DNA of 64,000 nt from Phaeodactylibacter xiamenensis (GCF_000759025.1 NZ_JPOS01000012.1:124001-188000); one strand, 5' to 3'; shown: positions 1 through 10,852, numbered from the stretch's first letter. Numbers and translations are program-made. Notes: a model not told the origin generated them from the sequence alone.

Positions 1-1732
1 TACTACAGGCTGCTACCTGATACCGATGCGACAAATAAAGTGGCGTCAGTACCCGTTCCAGCGTGGACATAGGCTGCCCCTCCGGAATGTTTGCCTCCCC
101 AAAGCGGCTCAGGGCCTCCCGCCGTAAATCCATAATGCGGTTGAGCTCCTGTGGTGCGGAAGTACCATTATCCCACAAATGAGCCAGTGGATGAGCTGTG
201 CCGTCCGACCGCGCGCCATCGTCTGAAATGTAGTGCAGCCCTGCTTCAACACCCTCCATCAGAATGGTATTAAGGGCCTCCTTAACATTTGTTTCTTTTG
301 AGAACTCCGTATACCCGTACCGGATCGCCAGTTTGTCCCAGTCACCGATGCCCGTATCGTAGGCTTTTGAGAAATCAACAGCCCCATCTTGCCCCAATTG
401 TAAGAGCGGGTGCGGATAATCCATCACTGAGGCACGGTTCTTCATACTCGCAGCAAAATTATGCGCCAGCCCAAGCGTATGCCCTACTTCGTGGGCAGAA
501 AGCTGCCTGAGCCGGGCCAGGGCCATTTCCTTTAGCCTTGGGTCAGCTACTTCTCCGGCCTCGTAGGCTTCTACCAGCCCCTGCGCGATCAGGAAGTCCT
601 GCCGTACCCGGAGAGACCCCAAAAGTACATGCCCTTTTAGGATTTCTCCGGTGCGTGGGTCGGCTACAGTAGTGCCATAGGACCAGCCCCGGGTGCTACG
701 GTGTACCCAGTTGATGATGTTGTAGCGTACATCCATAGGGTCTGCCCCTTCCGGCAAAACTTTGACCTGGAAGGCATCAATAAAACCTGCCGCCTCGAAT
801 GCTTCGTTCCACCAGCCGGCCCCTTCCAGCAGTGCAGACCGGATAGGCTCAGGTACTCCTGGATCAAGGTAGTAAATGACAGGCTCTACCGGCCGGCTGC
901 GCTTGGCTTCCGGATTGGCTTTCTCTAAGCGGTGCCGGTAGATCAGCCGCTGCGTCAGAGGCGCATCAATAGGAGCAGCGTAGTCCTGAAAAGTCAGGGG
1001 AAAATAGCCCGAGCGCGGATCATAGGAACGTGGCTCGAATTCATCGTCCGGCAATTGGACAAGAGAATGGTGCATGCGTACCGAAAAGGAAGCAGGCGTA
1101 GGAGCAACCGATTTGAGCTCCTGCCCGTGAGGTGTACCTGTGAAAGTAAGCAAGGCTTCGAACTCCGTATTCTCTGGGAAGCTTCTGGTCCGGTCCAGCC
1201 AGAGAATGCTGCGCTCCTCATCGAGTTTAAAGTCTCCTTGCTTGTGTTCCTTTAAACGCTCTGCAACACCATGGGCATCGCGTATCAGAAAGGGCGTCCA
1301 GTCAATCAGCACTTTCCCATTTTCCTCCGCCTCGACTTTAAAGCCCCACAGCACAGACTGGGCAAATGCTTCTTCCACAGATTGGCGCTCCGGGAGGTTT
1401 TGAGTACGGGCACGAAACTTCAGGTTGGGCTCCTGCAGCAAGACCTTCCGCCCTTCCCGGATAAACCGGACCACTCTTGTATCCCCGAGTTGGTTGCGGT
1501 CAAGACCAATGTCATTAGAACCCAACCCGGCGGTCAGGCTGTTGATATAAAGTACCTCTTCGCCCAGTTGCTCCACTTCCAGCCAGATTTTGCCGGTCTC
1601 TTTATCGTAGTAATAGGTAAAAAAACCACTCCCGGGCTGAAGCCCTTTTGTCTTTTCCGTAATTGTGGGTAGTTGAGCATGCAGCAACATAGTCCAGCCC
1701 ATCAGGACAACGGGCAGCAGGTATTTTCTCAT
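1..1732 (-). CDS. Zinc-dependent metalloprotease, DUF4953/DUF5117-like (3' end outside window)
   Basis: The frame is open from an ATG at 1732 to the window edge, giving the first 577 codons; the C-terminus is missing. It begins with a Sec signal peptide (MRKYLLPVVLMGWTMLLHAQ), so the product is exported. Residues 414-424 read HEVGHTLGLAH, a perfect metzincin zinc site (HExxHxxGxxH) with Glu415 as the catalytic base. The region before it, including FLIRDAHGV and a run ending YYLDPGVPEP, resembles the large Bacteroidota metalloproteases annotated DUF5117-DUF5118-DUF4953. I infer an extracytoplasmic peptidase of unknown substrate. It is divergent from the next gene, with 62 bp between the starts. 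Confidence 0.85.
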   Translation of the reverse strand, partial: MRKYLLPVVLMGWTMLLHAQLPTITEKTKGLQPGSGFFTYYYDKETGKIWLEVEQLGEEVLYINSLTAGLGSNDIGLDRNQLGDTRVVRFIREGRKVLLQEPNLKFRARTQNLPERQSVEEAFAQSVLWGFKVEAEENGKVLIDWTPFLIRDAHGVAERLKEHKQGDFKLDEERSILWLDRTRSFPENTEFEALLTFTGTPHGQELKSVAPTPASFSVRMHHSLVQLPDDEFEPRSYDPRSGYFPLTFQDYAAPIDAPLTQRLIYRHRLEKANPEAKRSRPVEPVIYYLDPGVPEPIRSALLEGAGWWNEAFEAAGFIDAFQVKVLPEGADPMDVRYNIINWVHRSTRGWSYGTTVADPRTGEILKGHVLLGSLRVRQDFLIAQGLVEAYEAGEVADPRLKEMALARLRQLSAHEVGHTLGLAHNFAASMKNRASVMDYPHPLLQLGQDGAVDFSKAYDTGIGDWDKLAIRYGYTEFSKETNVKEALNTILMEGVEAGLHYISDDGARSDGTAHPLAHLWDNGTSAPQELNRIMDLRREALSRFGEANIPEGQPMSTLERVLTPLYLSHRYQVAACS

Positions 1733-1794
1733 CGCCTTTTTTCTTAAAAGTAGAGAAAAATTCAGAACTTGACGGAGAACCAAAGTCCTCTGAC

Positions 1795-2157
1795 ATGAAA
1801 TATGGCCATTTGATCGCAGCGGCTTTATTTGCGCTATTTGCCTATTTCCAGCTTAATGATCCGGATCCCTGGAGCTGGGTTGCCCTTTACCTGAGTGTCA
1901 GTGCCGTAGCCCTGCTTGCCTTTTTCCGGCAATCCTTCCGGTGGCTCGCTATTGCGGGGCTCGTAGTCATTACCATTTGGGGCATACAATTGTTCCCCGC
2001 TTTCCTGGACTGGGTTTCCATGGGTGCTCCCTCCATTACCGAAGAAATGAAGACCGAACAGCCCCACATTGAGCTGACCCGGGAATTTCTCGGGCTCATG
2101 CTTTGTGCGCTGATGTTTGGCGGCTACCTCATCAGAGGCCGAAAAGGCTGGACATAA
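1795..2157 (+). CDS. Small membrane protein, TMEM220-like
   Basis: A 120-residue protein with about four predicted membrane helices (near residues 5-20, 28-46, 50-70 and 98-114). The N-terminal pattern FAYFQLNDPDPWSWVALY is typical of the family called Transmembrane protein 220, found in animals and many Bacteroidota, whose function is unknown. It stands alone between a divergent metalloprotease gene and a sensor kinase gene that starts 92 bp downstream. No cofactor-binding or catalytic motif is visible. Confidence 0.75.
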   Translation: MKYGHLIAAALFALFAYFQLNDPDPWSWVALYLSVSAVALLAFFRQSFRWLAIAGLVVITIWGIQLFPAFLDWVSMGAPSITEEMKTEQPHIELTREFLGLMLCALMFGGYLIRGRKGWT

Positions 2158-2249
2158 CAATGATATATGATTTTTACTAATTAGAATGCATCTATCCGTG
2201 AAAAAGGGTAAATTGGAGCATTCACAGGTCCCAAGCATAATGCACAAAA

Positions 2250-5200
2250 ATGTCACTTGAAGCCCCAACTGTTTTACAAACGCTCCTAAGATCAGTCCTC
2301 ACCTTACAGCAGGCACCTTCTCTGCAAAGAGGTATTATCACTACTATTCCTGAAGTGGTGCCCCTGGTAAATACAGATGCGATATGGGTGCTCCGGTTGC
2401 CCGCTGCTGCCCCGTTCACTCCTTCACCAATTACCAGCATCCACCGTTGCGAGAGCGGCCAATGGGAAGTCCAGGAAACCTCCTTACCAGATTCCTGGCT
2501 TCGCAAACTGGAACACGAGGCGGGTTCAGAATCGTATGTGGCACTTCCATCTCCCTCCGAGAACCACCACATCATCGCTGCCCCAATCCGGTCAAAGGGC
2601 CAGGCTGCCGGCTTTTTCATTGCCCGCATACCTGTCGCTCAGGCTACCGGAAGCTCAGACCCGCTTCAGCCCATACAGCCCTATCTTGAAGGGTTGGGCG
2701 CGGCGATCTCCCGTTTTACACAGGAGAAAAAGATTAAGGTGCAACGTGACTACCTTCGAAAAATCATTGATAACATCCCCGGGCTTGTCTTTTCCAAAGA
2801 CCGTGAGGGCCGTTTTGTTCTGGTAAATAAGCGCGTTGCTGAAATTTATGGCGTGCCGGTGGAAGAGCTTATCGGCAAAACAGACAGCGACTTCAACCCG
2901 CACAAACAGGAAGTGGCCCGGTACCGGGAGGAAGACCTTCGTGTACTGGATGAGGGCGCGACGATGTGGCTGCCGGAAGATAAAATCACGACTCCCAAAG
3001 GACAGGAAATACACCTGCAAACCTTGAAAATTCCTGTAACGAGTGAAGGAGAAGAAGGCACCAACAACGTACTCGGCTTATCGCTTGACATCTCCCCCTG
3101 GCTGCGTATCAAGGAGCAGGAAGCCAAAAGCAGAGAACGGTACCACAACTTCATCAAACACGCCGAAGAAGGCATTTACTTTGTGAAGTGCGATCCGCCG
3201 ATCCCTCTTGAAGGGCTCACTCCGGAAGAGCAAATGGAACATTACTATGCCTCAGCTGTCATCGCAGAGTGCAATAAAGCGATGGCCAAAATGTATGGCC
3301 TGGAAGGGCCGGAGGCTCTGATCGGCAAAAAAGTCGCAGACCTGCACAAAGGGGAGGGCGAGGCTCAAAACCGGAAATCCACCCTGCAGTTCTTCAAGAA
3401 AAACTTTAAGATTAAAGACTTTGAAACCCACGAGATCACACCCGATGGAACTGAGCGCTGGTTCAACAATCATGTGGTAGGTGTATTTGAGGCCAACCAC
3501 ATGATAGGTATATGGGGCGGGCAAACAGACATCACTGCACGTAAACAGATGGAACTTTCCCTGCGTAAACAACGCGAGGAACTAAACTTCATTCTCGAAG
3601 GAGCGAAGGTAGCCACCTGGTACTGGGACCTGCCCGGGAAAATAGCCCGCTTCAATGACTACTTCTGGCAGCTTCTGGGGTACGATAATTCTGAAACGCC
3701 ATCCAACCCCAAAGAATTCAACAACCTGGTCCATCCCGATGACCTGCCTCCTTTCATCTCCAAGGCCACCAAACACCTTGAACTGAGGAATAACCCTCAG
3801 GTGTTTGAACACGAAATGCGTTTGCGTGCTAAGGATGGCAGTTACAAATGGGTACTTAACCGTGGCCGGGCCTTAACCTGGAACGAAGAAGGGTACCCTA
3901 TACAGGGTAGTGGGATTTTTGTAGACATTACCTCTCAGAAGGGCGCCATGATGCAGCTCAAAGCCCAGCAGGAACTCCTTGATATGGTTTCTGAAAGTGC
4001 TATGGTATCCTTTTGGGAGTTAGATCTTGATACAGAGCATGTAAAGATTTCTTCCACCTTCTTCAAAATTCTCGGCTTCGAAACGGATGAGTTTAAACTC
4101 ACGTTGACGAGTGCCTTTGAGCTAGTACACCCTGATGACCAGGAGCCACGCTTCAACCATGCTATACAAAAAATTGAGCTGGAGGAGAGCTTCGAAGTAG
4201 AGCTCCGGCTCAGGACGAAAGAGGGTTCCTATAATTGGGTCGTCGTTCGCGGAGAACTCTATGTCCTGGAAGGCAAAAAGTACTACGCCGGCCTGCTTAT
4301 TGATATCAATCAGCGCAAACAGACCGAGCTGGAACTTCAGCAAAGTCAGGAAAAGCTCAATCTGGCAATTGAAGGATCCCGGATTGGGATATGGGAATGG
4401 GATATCCCCAACAGGAAGGTTTCCAATAATGCGCTGATGTTTAAACACCTCGGCCATACACCGGAAGCCCTAACGGACCGCTATGAAGACTGGGTAAAAT
4501 ACCTTCATCCTGATGATGTCCCAAGGATTCAGGAAAGCTTTCACTTTCAAACCGGAGCTTCGGATAATTTCCGCCTTGACTACCGTATCAAAGATGCACA
4601 GGGCCATTACCATTGGGTCTATGATACCGGTAAAGTAACCGGGCGGAATGAAACCGGGCAGGCGATTCATGCTACTGGCATAACCGTTGACATTTCGGAG
4701 TTGAAAGCCACCGAACTCGCACTCAAGGAAAGCCAGCAGCGTACCCAACTCATTCTTGATGCCGCCAAACTAGGCTTATGGGAGTGGAATTACCAGACCG
4801 ATGATTGTTTCTACAACCTCCATTGGGGCGGAATGCTGGGCTATGCACCTCATGAAATCAAGCCCGTTTCACAAACTTTTTTCGAGCTCATTCACCCGGA
4901 AGACGCCCCCCTGCTCAGAAAGGTGCTCGACGACCAACTCGCTGGCAAAACGGAGTTATTTGAAGTAGAAATCCGATTGCGTACAAAAGACGGAGACTGG
5001 AAGTGGGTGCACGATAAAGGCAGGGTCATGAGCCGCGATAAAGAGGGGCTGCCTGTAAAAATTGCTGGCATTCACATAGATATTGACCACCGGAAAGCAG
5101 CCGAAAAAGCCCTCACGGAAAGTGAAGCTTTCTTCCGCAGCTTGTTTGAAGACAGCCCGCTGGGCATATTGTTCTGCAATATGGATGGAGGCATTCAGGA

Positions 5201-6593
5201 AGTCAATGAAATGGCCTCTCAGCTACTGGGCTACTCCAGGCAGGAACTCACCCATAAAACGCTCAACGACCTGAGCATTGACGAACGGCTCTTTGAAGGA
5301 CTGGTACATACGCTTAAGCAAGACAACACTATTAATCAGTTTGAACAGCAACTGCGCCATAAAGAAGGCCGCCAAATATGGAGCAACCTGCTCGTCAGTA
5401 TTATCAGAGATATTAATGGCCAGCCTGAGAGCATTATCTGTTCTATTGAGGATATCACAAGCCGGATGGAAGCCCAGCAGGCGCTACAAGAGAGTGAGGA
5501 CCTCAAACGTGCCATCCTCGATGCCCTGCCGGACCTTAAATTCCGAATTGATAAGGAACACCGCTTTGTCAGCTTCTTTGCCCCAAAGGGAGAAGCCCCG
5601 AAGCTGATCCTGCCCCCCGAGCAATTCCTGAATAAAAAAATAGACGAGGTCCTCCCGCCACACATTGCTCATGCTCTGAAAATCAATTTGAAAAAAGCAC
5701 TGGAAAAAGGAGATGTGGAAACCTTTGAATATCCTCTCCCATCCAGTGAAGGCATGCGCTTCTTTGAAGCCCGGATCAACAGCATCAACCGATCAGAAGC
5801 CATCGTGGTGATCCGAGATGTGACCGAACTCAAAATTGCCCAGCAGGCATTGCAAAATAAGCTGCGGGAGCTTGACTATAACAATGAAAAGCTCACCCGC
5901 TATGTCAACAGCAATCTGCAGCTGGAAAACTTTGCCCACACTGTTTCCCATGACCTCCGGGAGCCGGTACGTACCATGAATAGCTTTTCGCAACTCCTGA
6001 AGCGCCGGTATGAAAATCAACTCGATGAGGATGCCAACTCTTATCTGGACTTTATCAGCAAGAGTGCCATTCATATGAACAAGCTCATTGAAGACTTGCT
6101 GGAGTTTGCCCGTTTCACCAATAGTGAAGACCCTGGCTTTGAAGAGGTAGACCTGAATGAGCTCCTTGTCGTAGTGCAGCAATCTCTTCGGGGGCTGATT
6201 AAAGATAAAAATGCTGATCTCATCATTCAGGAGCCACTGCCTGTCCTAAACGGCAACCCCACAAAGCTCGGGCAGCTGTTTCAAAACCTGATTTCGAACG
6301 GTATCAAATTTCAGGAAAAAGGCGTTCAGCCCAAAGTCACTATTACAGTGGAAGACCTGGACGAACACTGGCAATTTACAGTAAAGGACAACGGCATAGG
6401 CATTGATGAAGAGTACCATGGGCAGATTTTCCAGCTCTTCCGGCGGCTGCATAGCAAAAAGCTTTACCCTGGCTCGGGTATTGGGCTCGCTCTATGCAAG
6501 CGGGTAGTCGAACAGCACGGAGGAGATATCTGGGTGAAATCCAGGCCCGGTGAAGGAGCTACTTTCATTTTTACACTGCACAAAAACTTTTAG
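2250..6593 (+). CDS. Multi-PAS soluble sensor histidine kinase
   Basis: A 1447-residue kinase. Residues 1-160 form a poorly recognised, perhaps GAF-like, region. About eight PAS domains follow, beginning near 165, 295, 445, 575, 700, 828, 960 and 1085; several are PAS_3 type, with W-E-W-D or similar starts and DIT/DIS ends. A HisKA domain has its phosphoacceptor His1234 in VSHDLREP. The HATPase domain has an N box (LISNGIKFQ), a G1 box (DNGIGID) and a G2 box ([18 protein letters not shown]). No membrane helix or receiver domain is seen, so I infer a cytoplasmic sensor whose response regulator is encoded elsewhere. The gene is followed after only 2 bp by an NTF2-like gene, so the two are probably co-transcribed. 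Confidence 0.93.
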   Translation: MSLEAPTVLQTLLRSVLTLQQAPSLQRGIITTIPEVVPLVNTDAIWVLRLPAAAPFTPSPITSIHRCESGQWEVQETSLPDSWLRKLEHEAGSESYVALPSPSENHHIIAAPIRSKGQAAGFFIARIPVAQATGSSDPLQPIQPYLEGLGAAISRFTQEKKIKVQRDYLRKIIDNIPGLVFSKDREGRFVLVNKRVAEIYGVPVEELIGKTDSDFNPHKQEVARYREEDLRVLDEGATMWLPEDKITTPKGQEIHLQTLKIPVTSEGEEGTNNVLGLSLDISPWLRIKEQEAKSRERYHNFIKHAEEGIYFVKCDPPIPLEGLTPEEQMEHYYASAVIAECNKAMAKMYGLEGPEALIGKKVADLHKGEGEAQNRKSTLQFFKKNFKIKDFETHEITPDGTERWFNNHVVGVFEANHMIGIWGGQTDITARKQMELSLRKQREELNFILEGAKVATWYWDLPGKIARFNDYFWQLLGYDNSETPSNPKEFNNLVHPDDLPPFISKATKHLELRNNPQVFEHEMRLRAKDGSYKWVLNRGRALTWNEEGYPIQGSGIFVDITSQKGAMMQLKAQQELLDMVSESAMVSFWELDLDTEHVKISSTFFKILGFETDEFKLTLTSAFELVHPDDQEPRFNHAIQKIELEESFEVELRLRTKEGSYNWVVVRGELYVLEGKKYYAGLLIDINQRKQTELELQQSQEKLNLAIEGSRIGIWEWDIPNRKVSNNALMFKHLGHTPEALTDRYEDWVKYLHPDDVPRIQESFHFQTGASDNFRLDYRIKDAQGHYHWVYDTGKVTGRNETGQAIHATGITVDISELKATELALKESQQRTQLILDAAKLGLWEWNYQTDDCFYNLHWGGMLGYAPHEIKPVSQTFFELIHPEDAPLLRKVLDDQLAGKTELFEVEIRLRTKDGDWKWVHDKGRVMSRDKEGLPVKIAGIHIDIDHRKAAEKALTESEAFFRSLFEDSPLGILFCNMDGGIQEVNEMASQLLGYSRQELTHKTLNDLSIDERLFEGLVHTLKQDNTINQFEQQLRHKEGRQIWSNLLVSIIRDINGQPESIICSIEDITSRMEAQQALQESEDLKRAILDALPDLKFRIDKEHRFVSFFAPKGEAPKLILPPEQFLNKKIDEVLPPHIAHALKINLKKALEKGDVETFEYPLPSSEGMRFFEARINSINRSEAIVVIRDVTELKIAQQALQNKLRELDYNNEKLTRYVNSNLQLENFAHTVSHDLREPVRTMNSFSQLLKRRYENQLDEDANSYLDFISKSAIHMNKLIEDLLEFARFTNSEDPGFEEVDLNELLVVVQQSLRGLIKDKNADLIIQEPLPVLNGNPTKLGQLFQNLISNGIKFQEKGVQPKVTITVEDLDEHWQFTVKDNGIGIDEEYHGQIFQLFRRLHSKKLYPGSGIGLALCKRVVEQHGGDIWVKSRPGEGATFIFTLHKNF

Positions 6594-6595
6594 GC

Positions 6596-6973
6596 ATGCA
6601 GGAAAACGCCATCCGTACTTACCTTGATGCGCTTTCCCGGGGAGACTTAGCTCAGCTCCTGGATTTGTTTGCTCCTCAGGCCATCGTACATTCTCCCCTC
6701 TACGGACAGCAGGCAGCCCGTAATTTCTACCCTGCCCTGCTGAAGGACAGCTCTGCATCCAATATAGAACTCCTGCATATTTTTAATACCCATAGCACAG
6801 AACATGCTGCCGTCAATTTCCTTTACCACTGGACCCTCGCTAACGGCGAACAGGTCACCTTTGACTGTGTCGATATTTTCCGCTTTGATGCAGCCGGAAA
6901 AATTACAGAGCTCAAAATTATCTACGACGCCTCGCAAACGCGGCCAGCATTGGAGCGCACTCAAAACTCCTAA
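6596..6973 (+). CDS. NTF2-like / SnoaL-type small protein
   Basis: A 125-residue protein with the cone-shaped NTF2/SnoaL pattern: an N-terminal helix (AIRTYLDALSRGDLAQLLDLF), then PQAIVHSPLYG, and a closing beta strand segment VDIFRFDAAGKITELKIIYD. Members of this superfamily bind small hydrophobic ligands or act as small isomerases and cyclases; the ligand cannot be read from sequence. The start codon lies 2 bp after the stop of the multi-PAS kinase, so translation is probably coupled. It may be a ligand-handling partner of that kinase, but this is inference only. Confidence 0.8.
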   Translation: MQENAIRTYLDALSRGDLAQLLDLFAPQAIVHSPLYGQQAARNFYPALLKDSSASNIELLHIFNTHSTEHAAVNFLYHWTLANGEQVTFDCVDIFRFDAAGKITELKIIYDASQTRPALERTQNS

Positions 6974-7011
6974 GCTATAATGGTGTTGTAGAACTGCAAC
7001 CCAACCTCGCT

Positions 7012-8043
7012 ATGGCACTACTCGAATTTACCAATAAAGGCATCTACTGCCCACCCGCGGATGTTTACATCGATCCCTGGCGCCCGGTCAGTAAGGCGCT
7101 GATCACTCATGGGCACGCCGATCACTCCCGCTGGGGGCATCAGCATTACCTTTGTACCGAAGCTGCAGCACCGGTTATACGGTACCGGCTTGGCAACATC
7201 AACCTCTCCACCGTTCAGTTTGGAGAAGCAACGACCATCAACGGGGTAAAGTTCTCTTTTCATCCGGCCGGGCACATCGTTGGCTCTGCCCAGATACGCG
7301 TAGAGCATAAAGGGGAAGTCTGGGTCGCATCAGGCGATTACAAGGTAGCACCTGATGGTTTATCCGAGCCCTTCGAGCCGGTCCGCTGCCATACTTTCAT
7401 CACAGAGTCCACCTTTGGGCTGCCGGTGTACCGCTGGAAACCGCAAGACACTGTTTTTGAGGAGATCAATGACTGGTGGCGGCAAAACCGGGATCAGGGG
7501 AAAGTCAGTGTTTTGGCAGCCTATGCTCTGGGGAAAGCACAACGCTTGCTGCACGGTATCGATGCCGAAATCGGGCCCATCTTCACGCACGGCGCTATTG
7601 AGAAAACCACGCAGGTCATGCGCAAACAAGGCATCAGGCTACCCGAAACCCGGCGCATCACCCAACAGTACAAATCAAAAGACTTCGAAGGCAGCCTGGT
7701 ACTGGCCACCCCCTCCGCCACTGGCTCCAACTGGATGCGGCGGTTTAAGTCCGCGTCGGTAGGCATCGCCTCTGGCTGGATGGCACTGCGGGGCACCCGC
7801 CGGCGAAGGGCTGCCGACCGGGGCTTTGTCCTCTCAGACCATGCCGACTGGAACGAGCTCAATGATGCCATCAAAGCTACCGGAGCAGAACGGGTGGCGG
7901 TAACACACGGCTATACCAACCTTTTTGCCCGCTGGCTGCGGGAAGAGTGCGGGCTCGATGCCTGGGAAGCTGCAACCGAATACGAAGGCGAATCTCTGGA
8001 TAAAGATGATGCCGAGGACATGGAAAACGAAAAGGACGCATGA
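7012..8043 (+). CDS. DNA ligase-associated exonuclease (metallo-beta-lactamase/beta-CASP fold)
   Basis: A 343-residue MBL-fold nuclease. The metal ligands are visible as THGHADH (residues 32-38), and the C-terminal SDHADW and VTHGY motifs are typical of mRNA 3'-processing/Exo-type beta-CASP proteins. The family (ligase-associated DNA exonuclease, Exo) is known to be encoded beside an ATP-dependent ligase, a helicase (Lhr-Core) and a metallophosphoesterase in a bacterial DNA repair cassette. Here the stop overlaps the start of the ligase gene by 4 bp (ATGA), which indicates translational coupling. The helicase and phosphoesterase are not adjacent. Confidence 0.92.
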   Translation: MALLEFTNKGIYCPPADVYIDPWRPVSKALITHGHADHSRWGHQHYLCTEAAAPVIRYRLGNINLSTVQFGEATTINGVKFSFHPAGHIVGSAQIRVEHKGEVWVASGDYKVAPDGLSEPFEPVRCHTFITESTFGLPVYRWKPQDTVFEEINDWWRQNRDQGKVSVLAAYALGKAQRLLHGIDAEIGPIFTHGAIEKTTQVMRKQGIRLPETRRITQQYKSKDFEGSLVLATPSATGSNWMRRFKSASVGIASGWMALRGTRRRRAADRGFVLSDHADWNELNDAIKATGAERVAVTHGYTNLFARWLREECGLDAWEAATEYEGESLDKDDAEDMENEKDA

Positions 8044-9641
8044 GAGCATTTGCCAACCTCTATACCCGCCTGGACCAAACCACCAAGACCAACACCAAAG
8101 TCGCTGAACTGGCCCGCTTTTTCGATCAGGCCAATGATGAGGACCGGCTCTGGACGGTGGCCATCCTCTCCCACCGCCGCCCCAAGCGTACGGTGAATAC
8201 AACCCTACTGCGGCACTGGGCTGCCGAACTCGCCGGGATTCCGCTTTGGCTGTTTGAAGAGTCCTACCATGTGGTGGGCGATCTGAGCGAAGCCATTGCC
8301 CTGACCCTGCCCAAGGCGCACAGCAGCAACAAACAGGGCCTCACCTACTGGATTGAGTACATCAAAGCGCTGGACAAGCTGGAGGAAACCGAAAAAAAGC
8401 AGCGCGTCACCGATGCCTGGATGCAAATGGACTATACCGAGCGCCTGGTCTTCAATAAACTCATTATGGGCGGGTTCCGCATTGGCGTATCCCAAAAGCT
8501 GATGGTCCGGGCGCTCGCCCAATCCACAGCAATTGATGAGAACACCCTCGCCCACCGCATCATGGGCGATTGGACACCCGACAAGACCACCTTCGAAGAC
8601 CTCATCCTTACCAAAGACCCGTTAGAGGATGTTTCCAAGCCCTACCCTTTCTATCTGGCTTATGCCCTGGAAGACAGCCCGGACGATCTCGGCCTGCCGA
8701 AAGACTGGATCGCTGAGCGCAAATGGGATGGCATCCGCGGGCAGCTCATCGTCAGAAAAGGGGAACTTTTCGTCTGGTCGAGAGGCGAAGAACTAGTAAC
8801 AGACAAATTTCCGGAGTATCATCCCCTCGCCGAAATCCTGCCTAATGGCACGGTTATCGACGGGGAAATCCTACCTTACAAAGACGGGCAGCCCCTAACT
8901 TTTAATGATTTGCAAACCCGGATCGGGCGTAAGAATGTCACCAAAAAAATTCTGGAAAAAGCGCCGGTAGTATTGGTAGCCTACGACTTGCTGGAGTGGG
9001 AAGGACAGGACATCAGGGAGCGCCCGATGGAAGAGCGCCGGGCACTGCTCGAACAATTGCTGGAGCAAACGGAGACGGACGGCATCCTAATGCTATCCGA
9101 ACGCGTCAATTTTTCCACCTGGCAGGAGCTGGAGCCCGAGCGGCAAAATGCCCGGCAGTATCATAGCGAAGGCCTCATGCTCAAACACAAAGGCAGCCCC
9201 TACCGCTCCGGCCGCAAGAAAGGCGACTGGTGGAAATGGAAAGTTGAGCCGCTGACCATCGACGCTGTGATGATCTATGCCCAACGCGGGCACGGGCGGC
9301 GAGCCAATTTATACACCGACTTTACCTTCGCAGTTTGGGATGACAAGCAGTTGGTGCCGTTTACCAAAGCCTACTCCGGGCTGACCGACAAGGAATTCCG
9401 GGAAATCACGGCCTGGGTGCGGCGCAATACCATCGACCGGTTTGGCCCGGTGCGCAGTGTGGAGCCAGCCCATGTCTTTGAGATTGCCTTTGAGGGCATC
9501 CGAAAATCCTCCCGGCACAAGTCTGGCGTTGCTCTGCGTTTTCCCCGCATTTCCCGCTGGCGCAAGGACAAACCCCTGAAGGAAGCCAATACGCTGGAAG
9601 ATTTGCATCAGCTGCTAAAGCTTTATGAAGAAGGTGGTTAA
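8040..9641 (+). CDS. ATP-dependent DNA ligase (Exo-associated type)
   Basis: A 533-residue ATP-dependent DNA ligase, separate from the essential NAD-dependent LigA. It has an N-terminal helical DNA-binding domain, then the adenylation domain with motif I ERKWDGIRGQ (catalytic Lys228), motif III-like VAYDLLEWEG, motif IV EGLMLKHKGSPY and motif V WWKWKVEP, and a C-terminal OB-fold segment. It seals nicks by forming a lysyl-AMP intermediate and probably works with the overlapping exonuclease in end repair. The start at 8040 overlaps the exonuclease stop. The next gene is an unrelated aspartyl protease with its own promoter-like box, so the cassette ends here. Confidence 0.94.
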   Translation: MRAFANLYTRLDQTTKTNTKVAELARFFDQANDEDRLWTVAILSHRRPKRTVNTTLLRHWAAELAGIPLWLFEESYHVVGDLSEAIALTLPKAHSSNKQGLTYWIEYIKALDKLEETEKKQRVTDAWMQMDYTERLVFNKLIMGGFRIGVSQKLMVRALAQSTAIDENTLAHRIMGDWTPDKTTFEDLILTKDPLEDVSKPYPFYLAYALEDSPDDLGLPKDWIAERKWDGIRGQLIVRKGELFVWSRGEELVTDKFPEYHPLAEILPNGTVIDGEILPYKDGQPLTFNDLQTRIGRKNVTKKILEKAPVVLVAYDLLEWEGQDIRERPMEERRALLEQLLEQTETDGILMLSERVNFSTWQELEPERQNARQYHSEGLMLKHKGSPYRSGRKKGDWWKWKVEPLTIDAVMIYAQRGHGRRANLYTDFTFAVWDDKQLVPFTKAYSGLTDKEFREITAWVRRNTIDRFGPVRSVEPAHVFEIAFEGIRKSSRHKSGVALRFPRISRWRKDKPLKEANTLEDLHQLLKLYEEGG

Positions 9642-9647
9642 AATGTG

Positions 9648-9655
9648 TATTTTTG
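9648..9655 (+). promoter_or_regulatory. Bacteroidota -7 box (TAttTTTG)
   Basis: TATTTTTG fits the Bacteroidota sigma-ABfrA -7 consensus TAnnTTTG and lies 25 bp before the aspartyl protease ATG at 9680, inside the short gap after the ligase stop. A clean -33 TTG is not seen at the expected distance (only CTTTATG), so the promoter is plausible but unproven. Confidence 0.45.
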
Positions 9656-9679
9656 GGCCAAATTAATCCCATTAATCTC

Positions 9680-10846
9680 ATGTTCAGAAATTGCCTTGCT
9701 TTTAGCCTGTTTGCAGCACTATTGATCGCTTTCCAGGCTTGCTCGCCTGCTGTTGCGCCGGAGGTTTATCAGGCAGCGCCTCCATCCACTTCCGTCTTCC
9801 GGGACACCCTGCCTTTCGAATTCCGGGAAGGCTTCATCGTTGTGCGGGCCCGCCTGAACGACAAAAGCATGCCGCTTGACTTCATCTGGGACAGCGGTGC
9901 TGCCGTCAGTACGATTTCACAAGCCACCCGGGAATACCTGGGGCTGCCCAACAGCATTCAGGCAGGGGCGGTCACCACGCTCGACTCTTTCCACCTTAGC
10001 GATATTACGTTCCCTTCCGTGCCCGTCGAGATTGTGAATTACGACGGCTATGCTGCCCCCAAGTGCATAGCCGAAGCTGGTGTTATTGGCGCTAATATCA
10101 TCCGGCACTGCAACTGGTATATCGATTTTGATCAACAATTGCTCATCTTTTCTGACCTGGCGCAAATATTGCCCGCTCCTTCAGCTGTTCACACCCTACC
10201 CTTCAAACCTACGCCCTACGGGCAGCCGGAATTGAGAATAGCCACAGCAGCTATGGGCAAAGCTAAAGCAATAGCCAGTATAGGGCAGAGCGGCCCGGTG
10301 CGCATCAGCAGCAAGCAACTGCCTGATGCCGGCACCATGATCTACGACCGGGCGGTGGTGGACCGTTTTGCTTCAGATATTGATACGGCGGTTGTCTTTG
10401 AAAATACCGGCATTCAGATGGGCGGGCTCAATTTTCAGGGAACGCTTAAGGTACAGTCCGGCCGGCAGAATCAGATTGGCAATGCCTTGTGGGCGCAGTA
10501 CAATCTCGCCCTCAACTTTAAAGAGGCCAACATTCAGCTTTCTCCAAGAGCGGAAGCTCCAACACCGGATTTCTCGCTGCCCAAATTAGGCTGGATGCCC
10601 CATTTCACCCCGAAAAGTGACCTGACGGTAGGCTTTATCGTAGTGGGCAGCCCGGCCTGGGAAGCTGGCTTGCGCATGGGCGATGTGATCAATCAGATCG
10701 ACCGCAGGGCCTCTCCGGGCTGGTACAATGACTACTGTGCTTATCTGTCTAGTGTTCAGGCCCAGTTTGGGGCACCTGAGCAGATGCAGGTTTTCAAAAA
10801 CGGCTCGAAGCAGCCCATTTTACTATCGGTAAAAGCGCAACCATAG
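9680..10846 (+). CDS. Retropepsin-like aspartyl protease lipoprotein with PDZ domain
   Basis: I choose the ATG at 9680 because it begins directly with a lipoprotein signal peptide ending AFQAC (lipobox Cys21); an upstream in-frame start at 9653 would add nine non-signal residues. The 388-residue product has a pepsin/retropepsin-type active site, Asp71-Ser72-Gly73 (IWDSGAAVSTIS). The second half matches the pepsin-like fold only loosely. A C-terminal PDZ domain contains VGSPAWEAGLRMGDVINQID. Similar aspartyl protease-PDZ proteins are common and uncharacterised in Bacteroidota. It is likely anchored in an envelope membrane facing the periplasm. The gene converges with comF with 6 bp between stops. 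Confidence 0.85.
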   Translation: MFRNCLAFSLFAALLIAFQACSPAVAPEVYQAAPPSTSVFRDTLPFEFREGFIVVRARLNDKSMPLDFIWDSGAAVSTISQATREYLGLPNSIQAGAVTTLDSFHLSDITFPSVPVEIVNYDGYAAPKCIAEAGVIGANIIRHCNWYIDFDQQLLIFSDLAQILPAPSAVHTLPFKPTPYGQPELRIATAAMGKAKAIASIGQSGPVRISSKQLPDAGTMIYDRAVVDRFASDIDTAVVFENTGIQMGGLNFQGTLKVQSGRQNQIGNALWAQYNLALNFKEANIQLSPRAEAPTPDFSLPKLGWMPHFTPKSDLTVGFIVVGSPAWEAGLRMGDVINQIDRRASPGWYNDYCAYLSSVQAQFGAPEQMQVFKNGSKQPILLSVKAQP

Positions 10847-10852
10847 ACAGGA

